Shown here: in pieces, positions 25,905 through 33,887 of the stretch
Numbering within the stretch: position 1 is the first letter of the stretch
How the letters are laid out: each line of letters opens with the position of its first letter
Origin: Salinicoccus carnicancri Crm
GTDB lineage: Bacteria > Bacillota > Bacilli > Staphylococcales > Salinicoccaceae
Length of the DNA: 64,000 nt
Assembly (NCBI RefSeq): GCF_000330705.1
Contig: NZ_ANAM01000010.1
Span: 1-64,000, forward strand
Reading direction: 5' to 3'
Translations under genes and position numbers: made by a program
Notes under the pieces: model-generated
Databases searched by the model: none
Told to the model about the DNA's origin: nothing
The model's input: the letters and a program-made list of their open reading frames with translations, nothing else

Positions 25905-26651
25905 TTATTTAATGACAAAACCTTCCCTGTATATATCCGTGCTGTCGATGTAGAACTGTGAATTGGCAACCAGTTGATACCGATGTGGGAAGCTGCCATT
26001 TTGGATTTTGATATCCTCCCCGTTCAATGTCGTCATTCTTCCGCCGCAGGATATGCCATCCAGCAGCGAAACCACTTCAATTATCGGATAGGGCAGAATA
26101 TCATTGCTTTCATTCGCGACTGTGTGTTTCCCATCGTTGTGCAAAACCAGATAATCGTAAGTTCCATCGTTCAGATTTTCAATTTCCTCCTTCATTCCAG
26201 TGATGTTCTGAATCTCCAGAATCATCCCGGTTGCTGCCAGTTTCAACCTTTTTCCATTCACAATATACAGACCACGGTCGTCAGCGACATCATACAACGG
26301 TGTCTCTTCAAGACCCTCGTGGTCATAAACCACCACTTCACCTTCAATGTCTACGGAGTAGCTGCCACGGACAGCTATCCTGCCCCTGTCGACCAGGGAC
26401 GACAGGAAAGACTTCACCAGTATCCCCCGGTTCTCAATCCCGTTGGCCGAATCGATTGAAATTTCCAAGGAACCATTGTCATTCTCATGAAATGTCAACA
26501 GGTTCATGTATTTGCTCCCCCTCGGCTCATTCAACATCAGCTCCGCCACGTCAAAACCATCAGGCCCCGCCTCGAGTTCACTTCTTCCAACCACCCTCAG
26601 AACCTGACCGTATACGTGGATGTCATAACTGTTCACTGTTTTTACAATCAT
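25905..26651 (-). CDS. Truncated, cysteine-less proline racemase paralogue
   Basis: About 248 residues. The N-terminus follows the proline racemase pattern: DIHVYGQVLRVV (DxHxxGxxxRVV) and LMLNEPRGSKYMNLLTF (LMxEPRGHxxM). The C-terminus, ANSQFYIDSTDIYREGFVI, matches the family ending (GxAxxxGxxxFxxDxxDPFxxGF). Both catalytic cysteine boxes (MCGHGTIG and SPCGTGT in the active family) are absent; the only cysteine is in GISCGG and is out of place. It is about 90 residues shorter than the active epimerase next door, whose stop codon overlaps its start (ATGA). The frame is open and has a strong GGAGGTGG site, so it is likely expressed. A binding, regulatory or subunit role is possible; no function is known to me. 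Confidence 0.72.
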   Translation of the reverse strand: MIVKTVNSYDIHVYGQVLRVVGRSELEAGPDGFDVAELMLNEPRGSKYMNLLTFHENDNGSLEISIDSANGIENRGILVKSFLSSLVDRGRIAVRGSYSVDIEGEVVVYDHEGLEETPLYDVADDRGLYIVNGKRLKLAATGMILEIQNITGMKEEIENLNDGTYDYLVLHNDGKHTVANESNDILPYPIIEVVSLLDGISCGGRMTTLNGEDIKIQNGSFPHRYQLVANSQFYIDSTDIYREGFVIK

Positions 26652-27664
26652 ACTTCCACCTCCGCCAACTCCGGAATAAGAAGATAGCCTTCCTGCAGGG
26701 GATCGGAGCCGTTCATATAAAAGTCGTGCCGGGCCATGATCCATGCTGATCCGGTAATGGACACCTTGTTGAAAATGATGCCGTCCTCCTCCCTGGTGCT
26801 GAGGAGACGGGCCCTGAAAAGTGACCCTGTAATACTTTCATGGATAAAAGTCTCATCCCGGGAAATTCCCCCTTCTTTGTACAGAGTGGCGACTTTGGCA
26901 CATGTCCCTGTACCGCACGGCGAGCGATCGATGCCGCCCGGCGGGACAATTACAGTATTTTTGACAACATCCCCCGCTTCGTAAAGCTCCATATGCGTGA
27001 GCTTATTTATGAATGGATATTCAGGGTGCCTGACTTCATGACAGCCGTTGATTGCGTCACGCACTGCCATCGCAGTTGCGACAATCTCCTCAGAATTGTC
27101 CGTATCAAGGGTGAGCCCCAGGTCGTCCGCTTTGATGATGCCGTAGAAGTTCCCGCCATATGCAATGTCACACTGCACATCACGTCCTTCGAAATGGACA
27201 GTCACTGTCTTCAGATGGAAAGACTCCGTACTGACGAATGTCACTTCTGAAACTTTTCCACCTTCCACTCTGCATTCCGCTTCAACGATGCCGGCAGGTG
27301 TATCGAGCACGACTGAAGTGATGGGTTCAACCGGCTCTACATAACCCATCTCAACCAGAGCCGTACAAGTGCCGATGGTATCGTGCCCACACATCGGGAG
27401 ATAGCCCCCGGTCTCTATGAATATCACACTGTAGTCAGCCCCGGGGGCAAGCGGCGGAAGCAGGATTGTTCCACTCATGACATCATGGCCGCGCGGCGGA
27501 TTCACCAGGAACTTCCTGATGTGGTCATGGTTCTCTTTCATGTCGAGCATCTTTTCCTGGATCGTATCACCGGCGAGCGCCGGCATCCCCGACAACACAG
27601 TCCGGGTCGGGTTGCCGCCCGTATGCGTATCCAGCGTTACAAACTGTTTGCTGTTCTGGTTCAT
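26648..27664 (-). CDS. 4-hydroxyproline 2-epimerase (proline racemase family)
   Basis: 338 residues, full family length. Both catalytic cysteines are present: Cys92 in MCGHDTIG and Cys250 in GGIDRSPCGTGTCAKVA, which distinguishes an epimerase/racemase from the threonine-containing trans-3-hydroxyproline dehydratases. THTGGNPTRTV and PPRGHDVMSG are the other family boxes. It should convert trans-4-hydroxy-L-proline to cis-4-hydroxy-D-proline, the substrate of the dehydrogenase encoded around it. The start overlaps the stop of the preceding oxidase gene by four bases. Proline racemase activity is the alternative; the deaminase and multi-subunit dehydrogenase favour hydroxyproline. Confidence 0.88.
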   Translation of the reverse strand: MNQNSKQFVTLDTHTGGNPTRTVLSGMPALAGDTIQEKMLDMKENHDHIRKFLVNPPRGHDVMSGTILLPPLAPGADYSVIFIETGGYLPMCGHDTIGTCTALVEMGYVEPVEPITSVVLDTPAGIVEAECRVEGGKVSEVTFVSTESFHLKTVTVHFEGRDVQCDIAYGGNFYGIIKADDLGLTLDTDNSEEIVATAMAVRDAINGCHEVRHPEYPFINKLTHMELYEAGDVVKNTVIVPPGGIDRSPCGTGTCAKVATLYKEGGISRDETFIHESITGSLFRARLLSTREEDGIIFNKVSITGSAWIMARHDFYMNGSDPLQEGYLLIPELAEVEV

Positions 27665-28839
27665 GCGTGCACCTCCCTGAATCTGTTGATATCAAGCGGA
27701 CTGATGTCATCTTCAAGCGTATCCGTCATCATCTGGGAAACCCAGAGGCCGGTTATTGCCGACAACCCTATGCCATCCCCTTCATGCCCCGCTGCAATGT
27801 AGAAGCCCGGCACCTTTGTTTCGGACAGGATGGGCAGATGATCCGGCGTCCACGGCCGCAGGCCGGCATAGCTGCGGATGATGTCCATGTCCTTCATCTG
27901 CGGGAAATACTCGATCGCCCGCCGGGCAATGAGCCGGATGATTTTATGATCCACCTTGGTATCGAACCCGGTAAATTCGCGGCTGCTCCCCAGCAGGAAA
28001 TTCTGACTTTCGGTTGCCTCATGGACGAGTGCTATGCCGTAGTCGTTCATCTCCTCAGACGCTTCCCGCTCCCTGCCGAACTTCGTCATCAAGTATCCGA
28101 ATTCCTGTATTTTGCGCGTTCCCATGAGTTCAGATCGTGATGCTACAAGAATATGGCCTTTCCTCGGCTTGATCGGTACATACAGGCCGAGCATGTCCGC
28201 CACTGCCGGTGCCTGGACACCGGCAGCATTGATGACCTTGCCGGCTTTAAATACGTCGCCATGGGAAGACACTTTGAAGTATCCCCCTCCCGCCCGTTCG
28301 ACATCCGTCACCCGGGTGTGTTCGAATAGTGAAAAATCGTATTTCTTCGCCTGATGCACCAACGAAAAAGTGAGCATATACGGGTTAACCGTTGAATCGT
28401 TCGTACACTCGACCCCCCCGGTCAGATGCTCTGAAAAGTATCTGGAATCATTTTTCAAGTCTTCTTTCGTCAGTTTCCTGAAAAATTCCTGGCCCTCATT
28501 TTTGAAGTTGTGCAGGTCCGCCCATTCATATGCCTGTTCGAGCTCGTCCTCATTCGCACACAGGAAAATGCTGCCGGGATGGCGGAATTCGAATTTCATT
28601 TCCAGTTCATGGGAAAGCTCCTTGATCAGAGCCTGGCTTTTTATCGCCATCCGGCTGTCGAACCCCGGCTCTTTATCAATCAGCAGTACATTCCCGTCGC
28701 ATTTGGAACTCGTACCTGAGGCGAGGGTGCCGGATTCCAGCAGCGCAACTTTCAGCCCTGTTTTCGCAGTATAGTAAGCGATGCTTGCCCCGATGATTCC
28801 CCCGCCTATGACCAATACATCATAAATATCTCTGTTCAA
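27661..28839 (-). CDS. D-hydroxyproline dehydrogenase, DAO-type FAD subunit
   Basis: 392 residues of the DadA/glycine oxidase family: N-terminal FAD site DVLVIGGGIIGASIAYYTAKTG, central VINAAGVQAPAVADMLG, and C-terminal GLRPWTPDHLPILSETKVPGFYIAAGHEGDGIGLS. It matches the beta (HcnC-like) subunit of membrane-linked D-hydroxyproline dehydrogenases, which need a second FAD subunit and iron-sulfur subunits; those are encoded at 30397-32178. The likely start is TTG at 28839, after AAGGAGGTGG; an upstream TTG in frame overlaps that site. First gene of the minus-strand operon, just behind the TGGCAT element at 28869-28887. Confidence 0.82.
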   Translation of the reverse strand: MNRDIYDVLVIGGGIIGASIAYYTAKTGLKVALLESGTLASGTSSKCDGNVLLIDKEPGFDSRMAIKSQALIKELSHELEMKFEFRHPGSIFLCANEDELEQAYEWADLHNFKNEGQEFFRKLTKEDLKNDSRYFSEHLTGGVECTNDSTVNPYMLTFSLVHQAKKYDFSLFEHTRVTDVERAGGGYFKVSSHGDVFKAGKVINAAGVQAPAVADMLGLYVPIKPRKGHILVASRSELMGTRKIQEFGYLMTKFGREREASEEMNDYGIALVHEATESQNFLLGSSREFTGFDTKVDHKIIRLIARRAIEYFPQMKDMDIIRSYAGLRPWTPDHLPILSETKVPGFYIAAGHEGDGIGLSAITGLWVSQMMTDTLEDDISPLDINRFREVHA

Positions 28840-28868
28840 TGAACCAGACCACCTCCTTCTATAAATCC

Positions 28869-28887
28869 CCAAGAAAAAAGAATGCCA
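28869..28887 (-). promoter_or_regulatory. Sigma-54-like promoter of the hydroxyproline operon
   Basis: On the minus strand TGGCATTCTTTTTTCTTGG. Compared with TGGCAC-N5-TTGCW it gives TGGCAT-N5-TTTCT, with the -24 GG and the -12 C correctly spaced and one G changed to T. The same element, with two differences, precedes the other operon at 30346. Confidence 0.55.
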
Positions 28888-28903
28888 GCTCTGAATACCT
28901 AAA

Positions 28904-28934
28904 TTTTTAGAAAGTTTGCTTTACTTTGTAAAAA
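28904..28934. promoter_or_regulatory. Inverted repeat, possible activator binding site
   Basis: TTTTTAGAAAGT (28904-28915), seven bases, ACTTTGTAAAAA (28923-28934): 11 of 12 positions pair. It covers the -35 region of the activator's own promoter and lies just upstream of the sigma-54-like element on the other strand, so it may serve both as enhancer and for autoregulation (inference). Confidence 0.45.
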
Positions 28935-28944
28935 TCCATATAAT
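28916..28944 (+). promoter_or_regulatory. Sigma-A promoter of the sigma-54 activator gene
   Basis: TTGCTT (28916-28921), 17-base spacer, perfect TATAAT (28939-28944), 35 bases before the start codon at 28980. Confidence 0.55.
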
Positions 28945-28979
28945 ACTTATTAGTTATTTAACGAAAAGGGGACGTTAAA

Positions 28980-30344
28980 ATGTTGGAGAAAGCCATTATT
29001 AAAGAATTGATCAACTTCCACAACCATTCATTCACGATTATCGATAAACAGGAGAATGTCATCTACTGGAGCGACAGGGCGGCAGAAATTTTCGGCATGA
29101 GCAATGAATATGTAATCGGCAAAAAGATCACCGAAGTCTTTAAAGAAGAGCACCTGGTCATGCTTGCCTCACTCAGGGAAAATAGGACAATCGTCAAAAA
29201 GCAGCATAAGGCGACGAACGATATATATGTAGATATAAAGTCCATGCCCATACTGATTGATGGTGAAATCGCAGGCGCCATCGTCTCCGAAGTCAATGTC
29301 ACAGAACAGAAGCGGCAGCAGGAACAGATTGAAACGCTGAAGAATAAAGTAAGCGTGCTCTCCGACAACATGAAAAAGCTGAAAAGCAGCAATTTCAGGA
29401 ATATCATATATAAGAGCTCTGTCATGGAGCACGTCAAAACCCGGATTGAAAAAGCGGCAAAGACAAATGCAAATATACTCATTACCGGAGAAACCGGCGT
29501 AGGCAAGGAACTATTCGCCAAATCCATCCATGACACAAGCGATGTATCAGGGGAATTCATCCCGATCAACTGCGGTGCCATCCCAGGCCACCTGTTTGAA
29601 TCAGAGCTTTTCGGCTATGAAAAAGGGGCATTCACCGGTGCAAACCGGGAAGGCAACAGAGGAAAGATCGAACTTGCTGAGAACGGGACCCTGTTCCTGG
29701 ATGAGATGGGGGACATGCCGCTTGATATGCAGGTGAAATTCCTCAGGGTGCTTCAGGAAAAACGGTACTTCAAACTCGGCGGCAACAAGGAGAAGTCAGC
29801 CAACTTCAGGCTCGTCTCGGCCACCAACAGGAAGATTTCCGACCTTCTGGCATCCGACGATTTCAGGTCGGACCTGCTGTACAGGATCAATGTCGTCAAC
29901 ATCCACGTACCGCCTCTCAGAGAGCGGCCCGATGACATAGAATCACTGTTCTTCTACTACCTCTACAGCCTGTCTGAGAAGTATGGGACCAGTGTCAAAT
30001 ACGCCAACCAGCAGCTCATCAACCGTTTGAAGGCATATCATTGGCCGGGCAATGTCAGAGAACTCATCAACGTCATCGAAAGGCTGGTCATCTTCTCAAA
30101 CGATGAAGCGCTGAACAACGAAATTTTCGACCAGTATTTGACCGAGGTCGGCGAGGATGCAAAGCAGCCTTCCCTCCCCTCCATCGATGAAGAACTAGAA
30201 CTCAAGGATTATGTTGAGAAAGTGGAGGCGGATTATATCCGTCATGTCCTCGAGGACAATGGCCAGAACATCGAAAAGGCGAGCAGATCACTCGGCATCA
30301 GCCGCCCCACCCTCTATGCCAAAGTTAAGAGATTCGGTCTGTAG
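28980..30344 (+). CDS. Sigma-54-dependent activator (PAS, AAA+, Fis-type HTH)
   Basis: 454 residues. A PAS domain (about 10-108) is followed by a coiled coil (110-138) and an AAA+ ATPase domain (about 140-375) with Walker A GETGVGKE (170-177), the sigma-54-contacting loop GAFTGA (216-221) and Walker B TLFLDEMGD. The C-terminal Fis-type HTH is ENGQNIEKASRSLGISRPTLYAKVKRFGL in pieces at about 426-454. All features required to drive sigma-54 open-complex formation are present. The PAS domain probably senses a hydroxyproline-pathway metabolite. It is divergent from the oxidase-epimerase operon and directly upstream of the iron-sulfur/FAD subunit operon. AAAAGGGGA precedes the ATG. Confidence 0.92.
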   Translation: MLEKAIIKELINFHNHSFTIIDKQENVIYWSDRAAEIFGMSNEYVIGKKITEVFKEEHLVMLASLRENRTIVKKQHKATNDIYVDIKSMPILIDGEIAGAIVSEVNVTEQKRQQEQIETLKNKVSVLSDNMKKLKSSNFRNIIYKSSVMEHVKTRIEKAAKTNANILITGETGVGKELFAKSIHDTSDVSGEFIPINCGAIPGHLFESELFGYEKGAFTGANREGNRGKIELAENGTLFLDEMGDMPLDMQVKFLRVLQEKRYFKLGGNKEKSANFRLVSATNRKISDLLASDDFRSDLLYRINVVNIHVPPLRERPDDIESLFFYYLYSLSEKYGTSVKYANQQLINRLKAYHWPGNVRELINVIERLVIFSNDEALNNEIFDQYLTEVGEDAKQPSLPSIDEELELKDYVEKVEADYIRHVLEDNGQNIEKASRSLGISRPTLYAKVKRFGL

Positions 30345-30345
30345 C

Positions 30346-30364
30346 TGGCATCTTTTTTTCTTGG
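30346..30364 (+). promoter_or_regulatory. Sigma-54-like promoter of the second hydroxyproline operon
   Basis: TGGCATCTTTTTTTCTTGG, starting two bases after the activator's stop codon and about 30 bases before the next gene's start. It matches the element at 28869-28887 (minus strand) at 17 of 19 positions, including the flanking AGC upstream. Confidence 0.55.
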
Positions 30365-30396
30365 CTGTTGATAAAAGGGGAAAGGAGGGCTCCCAT

Positions 30397-30672
30397 ATGA
30401 AGCAGGAAGATGATTTCGTCGTGTGCCGATGTGAAAACGTCTATTATTCGGAGCTTTTGAATATAATGGAGAATGGAGCGAACAATTCCAGGGAACTCAA
30501 ATTGAAGTCGCGGGCAGGCATGGGGTTCTGCGCTTCCCGTACATGCGGGCCGCTGCTTGAAAGACTGACCGGCGACCAGCATGAAGATTCACCAGGTTAT
30601 ATCCATCTGAAATCACAGCCGCCGATCCGGACCATCTCGATGAAAGAACTCTCAGGGGAGGGCGACACATGA
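30397..30672 (+). CDS. BFD-like [2Fe-2S] subunit of D-hydroxyproline dehydrogenase
   Basis: 91 residues with the four-cysteine BFD-type pattern: VCRCENVYYSE near the N-terminus, then RAGMGFCASRTCGPLLERL. In most HcnB/OoxA-type dehydrogenases this domain is fused to the C-terminus of the large FAD subunit; here it is a separate gene, and the FAD subunit at 30994 lacks it. It should pass electrons between the FAD subunits. ATG 30397 has AAAGGAGGG seven bases upstream. The stop overlaps the next start by four bases. Confidence 0.82.
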   Translation: MKQEDDFVVCRCENVYYSELLNIMENGANNSRELKLKSRAGMGFCASRTCGPLLERLTGDQHEDSPGYIHLKSQPPIRTISMKELSGEGDT

Positions 30673-31001
30673 CTGACAGGATAATGAACCATAAAATACT
30701 CGGCACCATCCAGCCCGAACTCGTCCCTTTCAGGTGGAATGGGGAAATCATTCATGGCGCAGAAGGAGAAAGCCTCGCAGCCGCACTGCTCGCAAATGGC
30801 ATAAGGACACTCAGGAGACATGAAAAAGATGGGAAACCAAGGGGCATCTACTGCAACATCGGCCACTGCTCAGAGTGCCGCGTCACTGTAAATGGGGAAA
30901 GGAACCAGAGGGCATGCCTCACCCCCGTTGAAAAAGGGATGGATGTCGAACAGCAGACAGAACTTCCCCATCTGGTGAAAGGTGATGACGCACATGTTTG
31001 A
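30669..31001 (+). CDS. 2Fe-2S ferredoxin-like subunit of D-hydroxyproline dehydrogenase
   Basis: 110 residues, Fer2_4-type small subunit (HcnA/gamma-like). The cluster motif RGIYCNIGHCSECRVTVNG followed by RACLTPVEKGMDV matches the family pattern CxxxxCxxC...C. FRWNGEIIHGAEGESLAAALLANG is the typical N-terminal beta-grasp start. Translationally coupled to the BFD-like gene (ATGA) and overlapping the FAD subunit gene. Together the small subunits form the electron path to the respiratory chain. Confidence 0.88.
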   Translation: MTDRIMNHKILGTIQPELVPFRWNGEIIHGAEGESLAAALLANGIRTLRRHEKDGKPRGIYCNIGHCSECRVTVNGERNQRACLTPVEKGMDVEQQTELPHLVKGDDAHV

Positions 31002-32178
31002 TACGATAATCATCGGCGCGGGGCCGGCCGGACTCAGCGCCGCCGGAATACTGCAGGAAAAACAGAAGGTTCTGGTCCTCGATGAATACTTCCATGCAGG
31101 GGGCAGACTTCTCGGACAGCTCTACGAAGAGAAAAAGGGAAAATGGTGGAACGGGCTGGAGATTGCCCGGAAGCTGGTCAGCGACACTCAGGATAAGACT
31201 GAAATCCGCCTGAGTACATCCGTATATGATGTCGAGTTGGATGACACCTATACTGTCCATACGACATCAGGCACCTTCAGATCCAGACACCTGATCATCG
31301 CCACCGGATCCCGGGAAAAGTCCAACCCTCTTCCAGAGTGGGATCTTCCAGGCGTAATGACGGTCGGCGCCGCCCAGGTGCTCACCAATTTCAGCCGCGT
31401 CAGGCCGGGGGACAAGGGGGTCATCGTCGGCATCAATCCATTGTCCATGGTCATCGCGATGGAGCTCGGCTATGCAGACATCGATGTCGCTAAAATATGT
31501 CTTCCCCCGGAAAACCTGCTCAGCACCCAGAAGCCCGAAGACGCCTTCGAAACACTCGTGTCACTTGGACATTCAGCCCCTTCCAGGTTCATTTCAACCG
31601 GGGCAGGATTGGCAGGAAAAGCAAAACCCATTCACCCCGCAGCACTAAAGCTGTTCCCAAAGAATGGAATCAGGGCCATGGGGCTCCCGATTTCCATCAA
31701 GGAGAAGATCATACGGATAAACGGCACGGAAAAGGTAGAATCCGTCACCGTCCAGAAGACCGATTCCAAAGGAAAGCCATTGAACGGCAAGACCAGGGAA
31801 GTAAAGTGCGACTTCGTGTGCATATCAGACGGACTCGCGCCGCTCAGTGAGATCGGCTCCCTTTTGAACCTCAAACATGTGTATGCAGAAAGCCTTGGCG
31901 GCTACGTCCCTCTCCACAGCGAAATGATGGAGACCGAGCTTCCAAACCTCTACGTCGCCGGAAACGTCACCGGCATAGAAAATGCCAAAGTCGCAATGTA
32001 TCAGGGGCAGCTCGCCGCCCATAAAATACTCGGCGACGAAGATGCAGCCATGCGCTCATTATCAGCCATCACACATGAAAGGAAAAACGCAAAAGTGAAG
32101 TTCCACAAAGATCTTTTGCAGGGACGGGAAACAGTAGAGACAATGTGGAGGGAGATTGAAAAAAGAAAGGCGGAATGA
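30994..32178 (+). CDS. D-hydroxyproline dehydrogenase, FAD/NAD-binding subunit
   Basis: 394 residues of the pyridine nucleotide-disulfide oxidoreductase fold, HcnB/OoxA-like: FDTIIIGAGPAGLSAAGIL at the N-terminus, LIIATGSREKSNPLPEW, LPGVMTVGAAQVLTNF, and PNLYVAGNVTGIENAKVAMYQG near the end. It stops before the BFD-like domain that usually completes this subunit, and that domain is encoded two genes upstream. I favour the ATG at 30994, seven bases after GGTGAT; GTG 30982 and ATG 30985 are alternatives. It overlaps the ferredoxin gene. Confidence 0.85.
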   Translation: MFDTIIIGAGPAGLSAAGILQEKQKVLVLDEYFHAGGRLLGQLYEEKKGKWWNGLEIARKLVSDTQDKTEIRLSTSVYDVELDDTYTVHTTSGTFRSRHLIIATGSREKSNPLPEWDLPGVMTVGAAQVLTNFSRVRPGDKGVIVGINPLSMVIAMELGYADIDVAKICLPPENLLSTQKPEDAFETLVSLGHSAPSRFISTGAGLAGKAKPIHPAALKLFPKNGIRAMGLPISIKEKIIRINGTEKVESVTVQKTDSKGKPLNGKTREVKCDFVCISDGLAPLSEIGSLLNLKHVYAESLGGYVPLHSEMMETELPNLYVAGNVTGIENAKVAMYQGQLAAHKILGDEDAAMRSLSAITHERKNAKVKFHKDLLQGRETVETMWREIEKRKAE

Positions 32179-32187
32179 ATTGACCAT

Positions 32188-33306
32188 ATGTCTATCAATT
32201 ACTCTGAAAGAATCAAAGCATTGACCAACCATCCGAGTCTTGAAAATATAGAAGTTATTGTAATCACCGACCCCTCAAACATCTATTATATGACAGGGTT
32301 CTATGCAGATCCCCATGAGCGGTACATGTCACTTTTCATCGATACGGAAAATGAAGAGACTTACCTTTTCCTGCCGGCTCTGGACAAGGAAATTGCTGCA
32401 GATATCGCCAAAGTGGACAACATCATCCCCGTATCTGATGAACAGAATCCTTTCACAATCATCAGGGAAGCATTGAAAGGCATGCCGGATATAATAGGTA
32501 TTGAAATGAATACAGTGACTGTCTCACATCACAATGGATTAAAGGATATCTTCTTGGGTGCTGAATTCGCCGACATCCAGCCGGCTATCGATCACCTGAG
32601 GACTTTCAAGAGCCGGGAAGAGATAGATGGTTTGAAGGAAGCAGTGAATATCATCGAAACCGTACTCGAAGAAGGCCTCAAAACAATCAAAGAAGGAATG
32701 ACAGAAGCGGATCTCGTGGCTGAGTTCGAGTATCTGATGAAGAAACACGGTGCAGCCGGACCCTCGTTTTCTACCATGGTACTCGCCGGGGAGAAAGCAG
32801 CCCTGCCCCATGGCACACCCGGGGACAGGAAGCTTACGAACGGAGACTTCCTGCTCATCGATTTCGGTGTCATCACCCACGACAGATATTGTTCAGACAT
32901 CACACGGACATTCACTATCGGAGAACCATCCGAAAAACAAAAAGAGATATACAACATCGTCAGAGCATCCACGCAGGCAGGTGTCGATGCAGTCAGGGCC
33001 GGTGTGCCACTGAAAGAATTCGATATTGCTGCAAGGAATGTCATCGAAGAGAATTGCTACGGTGAATACTTCAACAACCGTGTCGGTCATGGGCTCGGCA
33101 TCGAAGTCCACGAATCACCATCCATCCATCATCTCAATGAAGACATCGCCCAAAAAGGCATGCTGTTCACCATAGAACCCGGCATCTATATACCCGGTTA
33201 TGGCGGTGTCCGCATCGAAGAGGAAGTCTATATCAACGAAGATGGTGAAGCTGAAGTACTGACCTCGTTCCCGAGGGAACTTAGGCACATAAACTTAAAA
33301 AACTAG
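32188..33306 (+). CDS. M24 family Xaa-Pro peptidase
   Basis: 372 residues, creatinase N-terminal domain (about 1-130) plus pita-bread M24 domain. Metal ligands: both Asp in LLIDFGVITHDRYCSDITRTF, His in NRVGHGLGIEVHE, Glu in FTIEPGIYIPG and Glu in GVRIEEEVYI. It cleaves X-Pro or X-Hyp peptides, so in this operon it probably releases hydroxyproline from collagen-derived dipeptides (inference from context). Nine bases after the FAD subunit gene; last gene of the plus-strand operon. Confidence 0.9.
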   Translation: MSINYSERIKALTNHPSLENIEVIVITDPSNIYYMTGFYADPHERYMSLFIDTENEETYLFLPALDKEIAADIAKVDNIIPVSDEQNPFTIIREALKGMPDIIGIEMNTVTVSHHNGLKDIFLGAEFADIQPAIDHLRTFKSREEIDGLKEAVNIIETVLEEGLKTIKEGMTEADLVAEFEYLMKKHGAAGPSFSTMVLAGEKAALPHGTPGDRKLTNGDFLLIDFGVITHDRYCSDITRTFTIGEPSEKQKEIYNIVRASTQAGVDAVRAGVPLKEFDIAARNVIEENCYGEYFNNRVGHGLGIEVHESPSIHHLNEDIAQKGMLFTIEPGIYIPGYGGVRIEEEVYINEDGEAEVLTSFPRELRHINLKN

Positions 33307-33331
33307 CGCTCATACAGAGCGCTAGTTTTTT
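33297..33331. terminator. Bidirectional rho-independent terminator
   Basis: AAAAAACTAGCGCT, seven-base loop, AGCGCTAGTTTTTT. It separates the convergent peptidase gene and XRE-cupin regulator gene. Confidence 0.92.
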
Positions 33332-33338
33332 ACTGTAA

Positions 33339-33869
33339 TTAATTTTGATTGGACGACACCAGCAGCAGCACTGTCACTTCATCGGTATCATTGTACCAAT
33401 GGTGGGCCAGCGACGAGTCTATGTGGATGGATTCATTTTCGTACAGTGTCTCTTTGACCCCTTCCAATTCAACTTCCAGCTGACCGGATAATACGTAGAC
33501 GAACTCCTGACCGCTGTGGGTATAGGGGACCTTCTGGGATTCTCCGGCATTCAGTTCAATGATTGCAGGGGTGAAATCCGGTTTTTTCATCCGTCCCACG
33601 AGACTCGTATAGGAAAAGTTGCCCGAATCTGACGTCGTCTTGTTGACTTGCTTTTTTATACTTGTACCGCCATTGTCAAAGAAGAAATTGATGTTGACTT
33701 CGAGAGATTCAGATATTTTCCGGAGGGAAGTGAAAGTCAGCGTCCGGAGCCCTCTTTCCACCTGTGACAGGAAACTGATTGATAGACCGCTCCTGTCGCT
33801 CAATTCCTGCAAAGTCATCTTCTTGCCTTTTCGTACCTTCTTCAGTTCACTGCCCAGCGAATCATCCAT
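33339..33869 (-). CDS. XRE-family regulator with cupin domain
   Basis: 176 residues: HTH_3 domain (about 8-62, LQELSDRSGLSISFLSQVERG), a short linker and a C-terminal cupin_2 domain (about 95-172) with THSGQEFVYVLSGQLEVEL and DSSLAHHWYNDTDEV. Such proteins repress or activate an adjacent catabolic gene and sense a small ligand in the cupin barrel. It lies 18 bases after the aldehyde dehydrogenase gene in the same direction, so it probably controls that gene and itself. AAGGTG precedes ATG 33869. Confidence 0.88.
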   Translation of the reverse strand: MDDSLGSELKKVRKGKKMTLQELSDRSGLSISFLSQVERGLRTLTFTSLRKISESLEVNINFFFDNGGTSIKKQVNKTTSDSGNFSYTSLVGRMKKPDFTPAIIELNAGESQKVPYTHSGQEFVYVLSGQLEVELEGVKETLYENESIHIDSSLAHHWYNDTDEVTVLLLVSSNQN

Positions 33870-33887
33870 ATTGCACCTTCTTAAGCT

